Assembly: GCA_022778585.1 (NCBI GenBank)
Contig: JALFTI010000010.1
Coordinates: forward strand, 124,001 to 188,000
From: Pygmaiobacter massiliensis
GTDB taxonomy: Bacteria; Bacillota; Clostridia; Oscillospirales; Ruminococcaceae
Length of the DNA: 64,000 nucleotides
Reading direction: 5' to 3'
The notes under the pieces are model-generated. The model was not told the origin of the DNA, did no database searches, and saw only the letters and a program-made list of their open reading frames with translations. A program made the translations under genes and the position numbers. Below are positions 26,902-34,818 of this stretch, one piece after another (position 1 is the first letter of the stretch; the number at the start of each line of letters is the position of its first letter).

Positions 26902-27981
26902 TCACCCTCCCGCTCGCATCATCAGGGCCAAACACACCACAATCAACACCGCAAAAAAGCTTAAAATGGCTGCGTATAATTCCACACAATTGCAAAAGCC
27001 CCGAAACGCTCCTTCGCACTGCCTGTGTCCAAACAATCTGGCTGCCGCTGTACAAACGCACAATGCTAAGTAGTAGGCTGCGCATTGTAATAAAACCGGG
27101 CCAAGCAAAGCCACTGCGGCACAAATTCCAGCTACTCCGGCGGTGCTTTTAATAACGGCCAGGCTGGCATAAACCGTACTCATAGCATCCGAAACGGCCC
27201 GTCCAACCACTGGCACTGCACTGCTTACCAGCAGTTTGCCCGCCTTTTGTGCCAAGCCATCCCCAGCCCCTGCCACAATGGTCTGTACACACAATACGGC
27301 GCTGAACAGGGTGGCACAAATAACCAGTACTTTTTTCGTCACTCTCAATACCAGGGCACTGGCGCCGGAAAGGTCCAGCTCGGTAGAAAGTGCCGCCGAA
27401 AGGCTGAAGGCCAAAAACACCCGGCACAGCGGCAGCAAAAACCGACAGATCAGATCGGCACAGAAAGCAGCACCAGATAAAAAAAAGCCCCCAAACACTG
27501 CACCAGTAGCAGGCTGTCCACTGCTGACCAATAAGGCCGCATAACAGGGCACAAAGGCTGTGAGAAAATTGCGGCACTGCCAAACCGATTCCTCTAAAAG
27601 CTCCAAAAGTTCCAAAAGAGGGGTGCAGATTAAAAAAAACAGGGCAAGTGTTACAACGGTATCCAACTGTGCTGTTACAGAAAGTTCCTGCTGAGGCGGT
27701 GAAAGAGCCCGGGCCGTTGCGGCCAGTGCTAAAACAGCAATGGACCGAGCCAGCATTTTTACCGGAAGAGTCATTTTCTGTGTCAGCGCGTCTAGGGCAG
27801 CCTGCACCAGTTCCCCAAAGCTTCCATCTGTCACAAGCTCTACCGAATCAGCTTGCTGCTCCATTAATTCTTCAAGTTCCTGCGGCAGTTGGTCCAATAA
27901 TTCCTGTTCAGCAGACGCTGTAGTTTCCTGTGCACACACCTTTACGGAACAAGCAAAAAACAAAACACATGCCACTATCAA
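26902..27981 (-). CDS. spoIIIAE: Stage III sporulation protein AE
   Basis: About 359 residues. A signal-peptide-like N-terminus (VACVLFFACSVKVCAQ) precedes about seven membrane helices; VPVVGRAVSDAMSTVYASLAVIK is the conserved middle region. SpoIIIAE is the polytopic core of the SpoIIIA channel. The frame is open far upstream to 28974, but that part runs through spoIIIAD-AB. The start is read as TTG at 27981, sharing bases with the spoIIIAD stop (TTGA), with AAGG about 12 nt upstream; a GTG at 27975 is the alternative. Confidence 0.85.
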   Translation of the reverse strand: MIVACVLFFACSVKVCAQETTASAEQELLDQLPQELEELMEQQADSVELVTDGSFGELVQAALDALTQKMTLPVKMLARSIAVLALAATARALSPPQQELSVTAQLDTVVTLALFFLICTPLLELLELLEESVWQCRNFLTAFVPCYAALLVSSGQPATGAVFGGFFLSGAAFCADLICRFLLPLCRVFLAFSLSAALSTELDLSGASALVLRVTKKVLVICATLFSAVLCVQTIVAGAGDGLAQKAGKLLVSSAVPVVGRAVSDAMSTVYASLAVIKSTAGVAGICAAVALLGPVLLQCAAYYLALCVCTAAARLFGHRQCEGAFRGFCNCVELYAAILSFFAVLIVVCLALMMRAGG

Positions 27982-28364
27982 TACGCCAATAAACCTTGCA
28001 CCAGATCGGCAAGTTTGGCAAAAAGCGGCAGCGCTCCGGCCAGTACAGCTACCCTTCCGGCCAGTATTACCCTTCCGGCCATTGCTTTCTGGCCAGAGTC
28101 GGAACAGATATCGGCGGCCGTCTGAGTCAAAATGGCAATTCCCAGTGCTTTCAGCACACAGGCAAGATCTTCCTGCCCGCTTGCTGCGGCCAACTGCTGC
28201 AGCAAGCCAAAAAGCGGGCTTGCCAGATTCAATAGCACCAAAAGCATACCGCAGCAGATGCTGACCGAGGCCAAAATGGCATAGGTGTGGTTGTACTGGG
28301 ACAAAAGGTCGATGAGCGTAGCAGCTACCACCGCTACCGCCGCCAATTTGATGACCGCTTCCAT
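27978..28364 (-). CDS. spoIIIAD: Stage III sporulation protein AD
   Basis: 128 residues with four hydrophobic segments, starting MEAVIKLAAVAVVAATLIDLL. The GIAILTQTAADICSDSGQ stretch is typical of SpoIIIAC/AD. It forms the membrane part of the feeding channel together with AC and AE. ATG has GAGGAAG upstream. It overlaps the spoIIIAE start and begins 9 nt after spoIIIAC. Confidence 0.92.
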   Translation of the reverse strand: MEAVIKLAAVAVVAATLIDLLSQYNHTYAILASVSICCGMLLVLLNLASPLFGLLQQLAAASGQEDLACVLKALGIAILTQTAADICSDSGQKAMAGRVILAGRVAVLAGALPLFAKLADLVQGLLAY

Positions 28365-28373
28365 ACCGCTTCC

Positions 28374-28568
28374 TCACAGGTCGAACAAAAGCTTGATGGT
28401 ACTGAACAGATCGCTGATCTGGGTGACGATCATCATCAATACTACAATCAAGCCAGCCAATGTAGTCATCATGGCTTGCTCTTCCCTGCCCGAGCGAATT
28501 AAAAGTTGGTTGAGCACCGCCACAATAATGCCGATAGCAGCAATTTTGAATACAAAATCGATATCCAT
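28374..28568 (-). CDS. spoIIIAC: Stage III sporulation protein AC
   Basis: 64 residues with two membrane helices (about 5-22 and 33-52), starting MDIDFVFKIAAIGIIVAVLNQ; the family length is about 65. Its sequence resembles the first half of SpoIIIAD, a known relationship. The ribosome site is weak (GGATGGTGA), so coupling with spoIIIAB, which ends 18 nt upstream, is likely. Confidence 0.93.
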   Translation of the reverse strand: MDIDFVFKIAAIGIIVAVLNQLLIRSGREEQAMMTTLAGLIVVLMMIVTQISDLFSTIKLLFDL

Positions 28569-28586
28569 ATTTCACCATCCGTATTG

Positions 28587-29093
28587 TTAAAAAAGTACCA
28601 GTGCCGCCGCTGCTGCGGCAGCCAGTCCTAAGGTTCGGTAAAGCCTTTTGCCTTCCCGCTCGGCCTGGCGCGCTGCTGCCAGCGGCCTTTGCAGGGCCAC
28701 TGTACAGCCGCGCAGCTTTTGAATTTCTTCCTGTGCGCTGGCACTGCCCATTGTTTCGAACAATAGCTTCAGCTGCCCCAGTTCCTCCTGCTCCAAATAC
28801 CTTAACTGGGAAAGCGCGCTTAAAAATTCCTGTTCCCATTCTGGCAAGGTTCTGCTTTGCAGCTTTGGCAGCCGTAAAACCCGGTAGGAACGCTGTCTTA
28901 AATTTTCCAGCACCCGATCTACCGGGTCCAACCGATAGGTCAGATTTTCTTCCATCTGCTGCAAAAAGTCGCACAGTTCCTCCAATAAAACACGCCGTTC
29001 AAAAAGGCGTTTCACCTTTTCATTGCCCGCTAGCCAACCGCAGCCCAGCAGGCATAGGCCTCCCGCCAGTTTGGCACAAAGCTGCACAATCAC
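28587..29093 (-). CDS. spoIIIAB: Stage III sporulation protein AB
   Basis: 168 residues. An N-terminal membrane helix with LGCGWLAGNEKVKRLFERR leads into a helical cytoplasmic domain (LEELCDFLQQMEENLTYR) and a C-terminal hydrophobic end (LAAAAAALVLF). This matches SpoIIIAB, related to secretion-system GspF-like parts. The start is GTG at 29093, after GGAAGG; this gives a 74-nt overlap with spoIIIAA, more than usual. Confidence 0.88.
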   Translation of the reverse strand: MIVQLCAKLAGGLCLLGCGWLAGNEKVKRLFERRVLLEELCDFLQQMEENLTYRLDPVDRVLENLRQRSYRVLRLPKLQSRTLPEWEQEFLSALSQLRYLEQEELGQLKLLFETMGSASAQEEIQKLRGCTVALQRPLAAARQAEREGKRLYRTLGLAAAAAAALVLF

Positions 29094-29997
29094 AAATTTC
29101 TTTCACCCTTCCTGGTTCTTTTTTTCCTTCCAAAAACAGTACCGTTCCAAATGCTCCCGTATTTAACAAAAGCCTTCCCTGTGGGCGGCGCACAAGCTCA
29201 TTCAGGCTGCGCGCATGAATGGAAACTATCATTTGTACCCCAGCATTGGCGCCCGCCTGTATGGCCTGGGCGTCCTGTACGCTTCCCACCTCATCACAAA
29301 TAATCACATCCGGCGACAGGCTGCGCAGTGCTTGCAAAATTCCCTCTGCGCGCGGATATCCTGACAAAACATCACAACACACCGGAAGGTCTTGTGCCTC
29401 GTTCAGTACCCCGGGCCAAAGTTCCCGGCGCTGATCTACTACGGCAATCTGCCGCTGCTGGTCAGACAGCAGGCTGGATATTTCCCGCAATAAAGTTGTT
29501 TTACCACTGCCAGGTTCCCCTGCCACCACTACCCCTTGAAAATCATACCGCAAAAGCCGGCACACATTTTCCGGCAGCTGCATCTTCTTAGTGCGGGCAA
29601 TGCGGATGTTCAGCGAAGTGATATCCTTAAGCTGAACAATAACATCCTGCGCGGTGCAGACAGCCTGACCAGCCACCCCTACCCGATGCCCGCCGGGCAG
29701 TGTGAAATAGCCGTTTTTCAACTGGTTTTGAAAGCTGTGCACCGAATACCCGCACAAAGCAAGAAAGCAATCTGTCAGCTGCTGCTGGGTTAGGCACACC
29801 GCTCCCGCCGCCAATTGCCGCAAACCGCCCATCGGCGAAAGATACCAAATGGTTTTGTTTGCCACAAGCTGTATGGGCCGCCCACCGCGCAGCCGTACTT
29901 CATGAATCTGTTCTGTTTTTCCTGGTTCAATTGCCCAAAGAATTTCCCGCAATGCTTTGGGCAGATTTTCGGTTGCCTGCCTAAATGTATTTTGCAT
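29020..29997 (-). CDS. spoIIIAA: Stage III sporulation protein AA (ATPase)
   Basis: 325 residues. A SpoIIIAA-type ATPase: Walker A GEPGSGKTTLLRE near residue 175, Walker B DVIICDEVGS near 248, and RLRGGRPIQL near 36. It energises the mother-cell feeding apparatus and resembles type II/IV secretion ATPases. ATG has AAGGGGGGAG upstream. It is the first gene of the operon. A SigE -10-like CATATATT lies at 30026-30019, but the -35 does not fit well, so the promoter is uncertain. Confidence 0.95.
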   Translation of the reverse strand: MQNTFRQATENLPKALREILWAIEPGKTEQIHEVRLRGGRPIQLVANKTIWYLSPMGGLRQLAAGAVCLTQQQLTDCFLALCGYSVHSFQNQLKNGYFTLPGGHRVGVAGQAVCTAQDVIVQLKDITSLNIRIARTKKMQLPENVCRLLRYDFQGVVVAGEPGSGKTTLLREISSLLSDQQRQIAVVDQRRELWPGVLNEAQDLPVCCDVLSGYPRAEGILQALRSLSPDVIICDEVGSVQDAQAIQAGANAGVQMIVSIHARSLNELVRRPQGRLLLNTGAFGTVLFLEGKKEPGRVKEICDCAALCQTGGRPMPAGLRLASGQ

Positions 29998-30453
29998 ACA
30001 AGCTCCCCCCTTGTCCTCAATATATGGGGATACCTGTCCCGTTTAGAACCTTGCACCTTGCAGCCATTTTCCTTAAAAAGTGTGCAATGCTTTGCCAGAA
30101 CTCTATTTGGGGCTTTTCCCATTGAAAAACCGGTATTTCCCCCATTAGCCCAAAGCAAAAGGTACCGTAAATATACAGTTCATGGTATAATAGCCGCAAA
30201 GCAGCTATTATATTTTTATGCCCGTTTTTTCGCCCCCTTGGGGCAACCGAAAACCATGACGGTCTCTGCCATGTCGGCGCTGCCGTCATGGCAGAATAGC
30301 AGCAATATGCCAACGCCTTGCTGCTTTCTAGAGAAAACTTGCACAGCAAAAAAGCAAAGGTATTGAGAGTTCGTATTTTAATCCTCAAATGGCAGTTTGA
30401 CCCAATAACTTTCTGCCTTATTGTTTTAGGCGTATTTTTACAGTGAGGTTTTT
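29998..30453. other. Structured intergenic region between spoIIIAA and rluA
   Basis: No gene is recognised in 456 nt; the frames here lack ribosome sites. It holds several inverted repeats: ATAATAGC/GCTATTAT (30187-30211) followed by ATTTTTAT, and the nested set at 30254-30293. A TATAAT at 30186-30191 has no good -35. The region should hold divergent promoters for both neighbours. Confidence 0.6.
30254..30294. other. Overlapping alternative hairpins
   Basis: CCATGACGG (30254-30262) pairs with CCGTCATGG (30283-30291). The same 3' arm can instead pair with CTGCCATG (30266-30273) through CATGGCAG (30287-30294). The two folds exclude each other, as in attenuators; no known RNA family was recognised. 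Confidence 0.55.
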
Positions 30454-31410
30454 ATGCAGCGACTAATTGTAAACACAAAAGCTCCCGTTCGGCTGGCCGA
30501 TTATCTGCCCGGGGTATGCCCCCGTCTGGGCGGAAGCGGCAAGGTATTTCGCTATGCCAAGGACAAAAAAATTAAGGTAAACGGAAAAAAATGTGATGGT
30601 AATACCCGCTTGCAGCAAGGCGATGAGCTGACCCTTTTTCTTCCCGATGAGTTAATTGCCGCTCCCACTGACGGGCCGCTTTTTCTGTCGGCCCGCCCCA
30701 ATTTGACCGTAGTTTATCAGGATCCACAGTTATTGATTGTGGATAAGCCCGCAGGGCTGCCTGTTATGGATGAAGCCGGACAGCTGCCCGATACCCTGAT
30801 CAACCGAGCCCTTTTGTACCTATATGGCCGGGGAGAATATTTGCCTGGCAAGGACCCTGAGCCGCGATTGTGCCACCGGCTGGACACTGGCACCAGCGGC
30901 CTTGTAATGATTGCCCGTACAGCCCGCTGTGAGCAGGCTGTACAAAACGCTCTAAAAAAGCATGCCATTACAAAGCGGTACTGCTGCGTAACCTTTGGCC
31001 GCCCCAAACAGCCGGAAGCCACACTGCATGGATACCTTTTAAAAGATTCTGCCAAAGGGGTCGTAAAAATTTTATCTCAGCCGCGTTCGGGTGCAGTGGA
31101 AATTACTACCCGATACCGCCAAATTGCACACAGCGGGCGGCTTGCTTTGCTGGAAGTAGAGCTGGTAACTGGACGAACCCATCAAATTCGGGCACATTTG
31201 GCCAGCATTGGCTGTCCCATTTTGGGAGATTCCAAATATGGCAACAACCAAGCAAACCGGGAGCTAAAAGTGAAATACCAGCTTTTATCTGCCCAAATGC
31301 TGCAGTTTCCCGTCTGCAAAGAGGGACCTCTCAGTGCTGTATCGCAAAAGACCTTTACAGCCCAAAAGCCCTGGTTTTATGAGCAAATTTTAAATCAAAC
31401 CCTAAAATAA
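30454..31410 (+). CDS. RluA-family 23S rRNA/tRNA pseudouridine synthase
   Basis: 318 residues. An S4-like N-terminal domain (KKIKVNGKKCDGNTRLQQGD) is followed by the RluA catalytic domain: VVYQDPQLLIVDKPAGLPV, the signature HRLDTGTSGLVMIAR with the catalytic aspartate, and GRTHQIRAHLASIGCPILGD. Which uridines it modifies cannot be told; RluC/RluD-like by layout. ATG has GTGAGG upstream. It is followed 78 nt later by the ProX-type gene on the same strand. Confidence 0.93.
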   Translation: MQRLIVNTKAPVRLADYLPGVCPRLGGSGKVFRYAKDKKIKVNGKKCDGNTRLQQGDELTLFLPDELIAAPTDGPLFLSARPNLTVVYQDPQLLIVDKPAGLPVMDEAGQLPDTLINRALLYLYGRGEYLPGKDPEPRLCHRLDTGTSGLVMIARTARCEQAVQNALKKHAITKRYCCVTFGRPKQPEATLHGYLLKDSAKGVVKILSQPRSGAVEITTRYRQIAHSGRLALLEVELVTGRTHQIRAHLASIGCPILGDSKYGNNQANRELKVKYQLLSAQMLQFPVCKEGPLSAVSQKTFTAQKPWFYEQILNQTLK

Positions 31411-31488
31411 CCAGAACACCTGAGCATTAACTTATGTAGAAAGTAAAATCACTTTACATATATTATGCAAGCAAAAGGAGGCTTTGCA

Positions 31489-31977
31489 ATGGACCCCAAG
31501 CAATATGTCTACACTTGTTTACAAAATATGGGCATTGCCTACCAAATTACAGAACATCCGCCCGTTTATACCATAGAAGAAATGGACCGTCTTACTATGC
31601 CCTATCCAGAATGTGTGGTAAAAAATTTATTTTTGCGGGATGACAAAAAGCGGTCATATTACCTGCTGGTATTATCCAAACATAAAAAGGCCGATCTTAA
31701 AAAGCTGCGCCAAACCATCGGTTCCCAGCCGCTGAGCTTTGCTCCAGAGGCAGAACTTTTAAAGCTGCTAGGGCTGTATGCCGGTTCGGTTACGCCCTTG
31801 GGTATTTTGAATGATGAAGAAAACCGGGTTCAGCTAGTAATGGATAAAGACCTTTTTGACCTGCCGCGAATTGGTGTGCACCCCAACGAAAATACTGCGA
31901 CCGTTTGGATAAAGCCCCAAGATCTTCTTTTAATAGCTCGAGAAACTGGCCATGCCGTCCAGCAGGTTGTTGTATAA
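31489..31977 (+). CDS. ProX/YbaK-type aminoacyl-tRNA deacylase
   Basis: 162 residues. Family marks: ITEHPPVYTIEEMDRL near the N-terminus, KNLFLRDDKKRSYYLLVLSKHKKADLK with the conserved lysine, and GSVTPLGILND. These free-standing editing domains hydrolyse mischarged tRNA-Pro (Ala- or Cys-tRNA). ATG at 31489 follows AAGGAGG by 7 nt; the ATG at 31465 has no site. A terminator shared with the convergent kinase-like gene follows. Confidence 0.88.
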   Translation: MDPKQYVYTCLQNMGIAYQITEHPPVYTIEEMDRLTMPYPECVVKNLFLRDDKKRSYYLLVLSKHKKADLKKLRQTIGSQPLSFAPEAELLKLLGLYAGSVTPLGILNDEENRVQLVMDKDLFDLPRIGVHPNENTATVWIKPQDLLLIARETGHAVQQVVV

Positions 31978-32033
31978 AACACATGTGTAAAATGAAAAAG
32001 CCGTTCGCCATTTCCCATAGTGTCATTTATACA

Positions 32034-32068
32034 AAAAAAGACCGAAAGCAGATGCTTTCGGTCTTTTT
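32034..32068. terminator. Bidirectional terminator
   Basis: GACCGAAAGC (32040-32049) pairs with GCTTTCGGTC (32054-32063), flanked by A7 and T5, between convergent genes. Confidence 0.9.
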
Positions 32069-32186
32069 ATTTTAACTTTTACTCTCAAAAGCAGGCACTA
32101 AAATCCATACAAACCACTGTCACAATATGTGCCCCTTTCAAAACTGCCTGCTCTTAAAGTCTCGTCCCTGTCGAGCCTTCAATCAC

Positions 32187-33902
32187 TTAGTCATCTGTTT
32201 CTTCCGGCGTGGATTCCGGTGAGGGTGACTCTGTTACCGATATAACAATTTCTGAAGAGGAAGTTTCGGAAGATGTCGGGGGCGAGGTGGGGGTGGGAGC
32301 AGGCCCTGCAAAGAATACGGTTAAAGTGTCCGTTTCCAGGTTCAGGGTGTTGCCCACTGCCGGGCTTACCTCCACCGAGGTACCTTCTACCATAGTGCCA
32401 TCGTTTGTTTTGGTCACAAAGGTATAATTTTCAATCCCCGCTTCCTGCAGCATCTTTACCACATCACCAGTGGAAAGGTTCATTATATTGGGCACTGTAA
32501 CCGTGTTGGGACCTTTGCTAATCACCAAGTGAATGGTATTCGAGGTCATTTTCTCTCCGGCAGCTGGGGTTTGACTCATCACAACGCCTTTGGAATAGGT
32601 GTCGGAATACGCTTCCGATGTGGTAAACACATACTGGCTCATTGCCTGCTGATTGGCCTGAATATCGGCATACTTCGTTCCCAAATAATTAGGGGCTGTG
32701 CCAAAATCGACAGCAGCCTGAGAGGAAGCCGGTACAGACTGACTGCTTGATACTTGGGACGAAACGGAAGAAGAGCTGTCTGTCCCTCTTTTAGGCAGCA
32801 TGGAGCTGATGATAAGCCATAAAACAGCCACCACCACAACAACTCCCAGCGCCCCAAACAATAAATATTTGGGGTCAAACGGAAGAGCACTTGCAGAGCG
32901 CTTTTCGCTTTTTACCACCGATGCGGCCGAACGATGCAAATGTCCCACACCGCCTTCCGCCCCTTCTTCCAGCGCAAGCCGCAGGGTGCTGATATTTTGG
33001 GTACGGGCGCGGACATTGGGCTGCATAGCTGCATCTATGGCGCGAGACACAAAATTAGGCACATCCGCCCCTACCTGCTTTAAGGTGGGGCAGCTGCCGC
33101 CTGCTGCCGCCTGCGGGGCTGTTCCTGCCGCCATTTTATACAGCACAGCCGCAATGGAATACACATCGGTATAAGGTCCCTGGAATTCCGTATTGGAATA
33201 CTGTTCCGGTGCGGAATAGCCATCATACAAAGTAGGCTTCAGGTCCGAATTCATCGACCTGAGCGATAAGGTGGCATACCCCATCAGGAAGGTTTTACCG
33301 TCCTGTGTAATATGGATATTGTCCGGACACACACCGCGGTGTACTAACCCAAGCTCATGCATAGCGGACAATCCCAAAAGAACCGGCTGCAAAAGCGCCA
33401 GGCTCTCTTCAAACGGAATCAGCTCGGTCTGCCGATTGAGCCATTCGGTCAAAGTAATGCTTTTTTCTGCCCGGAACACCACATATACGGTGTTATTGGC
33501 CTTGAACAGGCTTTCAATGCGGGCAATGCCCGGCCTGCCGGACAAACGCATCAGTTCTTTATAAAAATCCACAAAGTCCACCAAGGTGGTTTTATAGGGA
33601 ACTTCGCTGCCTTCGCGCACCACAACGGTACCGTCGGCATCCCTTTTGGAGCAAAGGGTAACCGGCAGATATTCTTTAATCAAAACCGGCATACGGGTCT
33701 CGTTATGAAAGGCTTCATAATAGATGCCCTCTCCATCCAGTTCCTTTACATGGCCAATGGTGTATTTGCCCGCCAATACAGAGCTGGAAGGCAGTGCCCC
33801 ACCGGGATTTTCATTGGCAGTACCGGTTTTGCAGAACGGACATTCCGCAGCATCCGCAGGGAACGCCGAATGGCAGTTGATGCAAAATCTTTCGTTGCCC
33901 AT
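32187..33902 (-). CDS. Zinc-ribbon, pseudokinase and PASTA membrane protein
   Basis: 571 residues. In order: an N-terminal zinc ribbon (CINC near 7, CPFC near 21), a Ser/Thr-kinase-like domain (about 40-310), a membrane helix (346-369), two PASTA-like repeats and a Pro/Ser/Thr-rich acidic end. The lysine of VLIKEYLP (residue 76) remains and APE is intact, but HRD is HRG (188-190), the DFG position reads MGY (207-209), and the Gly loop is replaced (LDGEGIYYEAF). It is therefore probably inactive, a sensor or scaffold. ATG at 33902 (AAAGG 12 nt upstream); a TTG at 33914 is possible. It follows yebC closely. Confidence 0.85.
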   Translation of the reverse strand: MGNERFCINCHSAFPADAAECPFCKTGTANENPGGALPSSSVLAGKYTIGHVKELDGEGIYYEAFHNETRMPVLIKEYLPVTLCSKRDADGTVVVREGSEVPYKTTLVDFVDFYKELMRLSGRPGIARIESLFKANNTVYVVFRAEKSITLTEWLNRQTELIPFEESLALLQPVLLGLSAMHELGLVHRGVCPDNIHITQDGKTFLMGYATLSLRSMNSDLKPTLYDGYSAPEQYSNTEFQGPYTDVYSIAAVLYKMAAGTAPQAAAGGSCPTLKQVGADVPNFVSRAIDAAMQPNVRARTQNISTLRLALEEGAEGGVGHLHRSAASVVKSEKRSASALPFDPKYLLFGALGVVVVVAVLWLIISSMLPKRGTDSSSSVSSQVSSSQSVPASSQAAVDFGTAPNYLGTKYADIQANQQAMSQYVFTTSEAYSDTYSKGVVMSQTPAAGEKMTSNTIHLVISKGPNTVTVPNIMNLSTGDVVKMLQEAGIENYTFVTKTNDGTMVEGTSVEVSPAVGNTLNLETDTLTVFFAGPAPTPTSPPTSSETSSSEIVISVTESPSPESTPEETDD

Positions 33903-33938
33903 CTTGCTGTCCAACCTTTCAGGGAACAGACCGCATCA

Positions 33939-34679
33939 TCAGCGGTCCAAATCCTCTTCGTTTTCCATATTGTGCCAGAAATCCTGCACATCCTCGTCTT
34001 CTTCCAGTGCGTCCAAAAGCTGTCCCATCCGCTTTAAGTCATCCGGGTCAGAAAGGGTGGTCGTGGTGGAAGGAATGTACTGGTCCTCTGCCTGCGCAAA
34101 GGTATAGCCCTTTGCCTCCAGCGCCTCGCGAACCGTGTGCAAATTTTCGGGTGCGGTAGTAATCTCCGCATATTCCTCACCCAGGTCAAAGTCCTCGGCG
34201 CCCACATCAAAGCAATCTTCCATCAGCTTTTCTTCATCCAGCCCCTCTGCAGGCACCAGCAGTACCCCCTTGTGGCTGAACAGATAGGACACACAGCCAT
34301 TGGCACCCAGGCTTGCGCCGTACTTATCAAAATAATGGCGCAGGTTTGCAGCAGTACGGTTGCGGCTGTCGGTCAGGGTGCTAACCATAACCGCCACACC
34401 GGAAGGCCCATACCCTTCATACATAATGCCTTCATAGTTGTTTTTGTCCTCGCTGCCGGCCTTTTTAATGGCACGCTGAATATTTTCATTGGGCACATTG
34501 CTGGCCTTCGCTTTGGCAATAACATCCCGCAGCTTACCATTGTTGGCAGGGTCCATTCCGCCGCCTTCTTTCACGGCTACGGCAATCTCTCGGGCAAAGC
34601 GGGTAAAAACAGCCGCCTTTGCACCGTCGGTTTTTTCCTTCTTGCGCTTAATGTTGTTCCATTTCGAATGACCTGACAT
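33939..34679 (-). CDS. yebC: YebC/PmpR-family translation/transcription factor
   Basis: 246 residues. It begins SGHSKWNNIKRKKEKTDGAKA and contains YEGYGPSGVAVMV, both YebC signatures. Family members have been described as regulators and, more recently, as ribosome-associated factors at difficult sequences. ATG at 34679 has GGAGG upstream; the longer frame is rejected. A consensus promoter precedes it. The pseudokinase gene starts 36 nt after its stop and probably shares the transcript. Confidence 0.95.
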   Translation of the reverse strand: MSGHSKWNNIKRKKEKTDGAKAAVFTRFAREIAVAVKEGGGMDPANNGKLRDVIAKAKASNVPNENIQRAIKKAGSEDKNNYEGIMYEGYGPSGVAVMVSTLTDSRNRTAANLRHYFDKYGASLGANGCVSYLFSHKGVLLVPAEGLDEEKLMEDCFDVGAEDFDLGEEYAEITTAPENLHTVREALEAKGYTFAQAEDQYIPSTTTTLSDPDDLKRMGQLLDALEEDEDVQDFWHNMENEEDLDR

Positions 34680-34789
34680 ATCAGTTCCTCCATATAGTGC
34701 CCGGCACAACGGGCCTTTTTTACAGGACAAATCGCATCCTGTCTGTTACAAGCAAAGCCGCGGCGCAAAACCGCCATGCTAACTTAATT

Positions 34790-34818
34790 AGTATATCACA
34801 TCTTTTTTGCTATTTCAA
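34790..34818 (-). promoter_or_regulatory. SigA-type promoter for yebC
   Basis: On the minus strand, TTGAAA (34818-34813), 17-bp spacer, TATACT (34795-34790). The -35 lies inside the end of the upstream methyltransferase gene. Confidence 0.8.

Noticed and set aside
27982-28974. A 690-residue reading frame continuing upstream of spoIIIAE on the minus strand
   Set aside because: This part runs antisense-free but out of frame through spoIIIAD, AC and AB, which are clear family members; only the part from about 27981 down encodes SpoIIIAE.
29815-30388. Overlapping frames on both strands near spoIIIAA/rluA
   Set aside because: No ribosome sites, no recognisable domains, and they cover the inverted repeats of the intergenic region.
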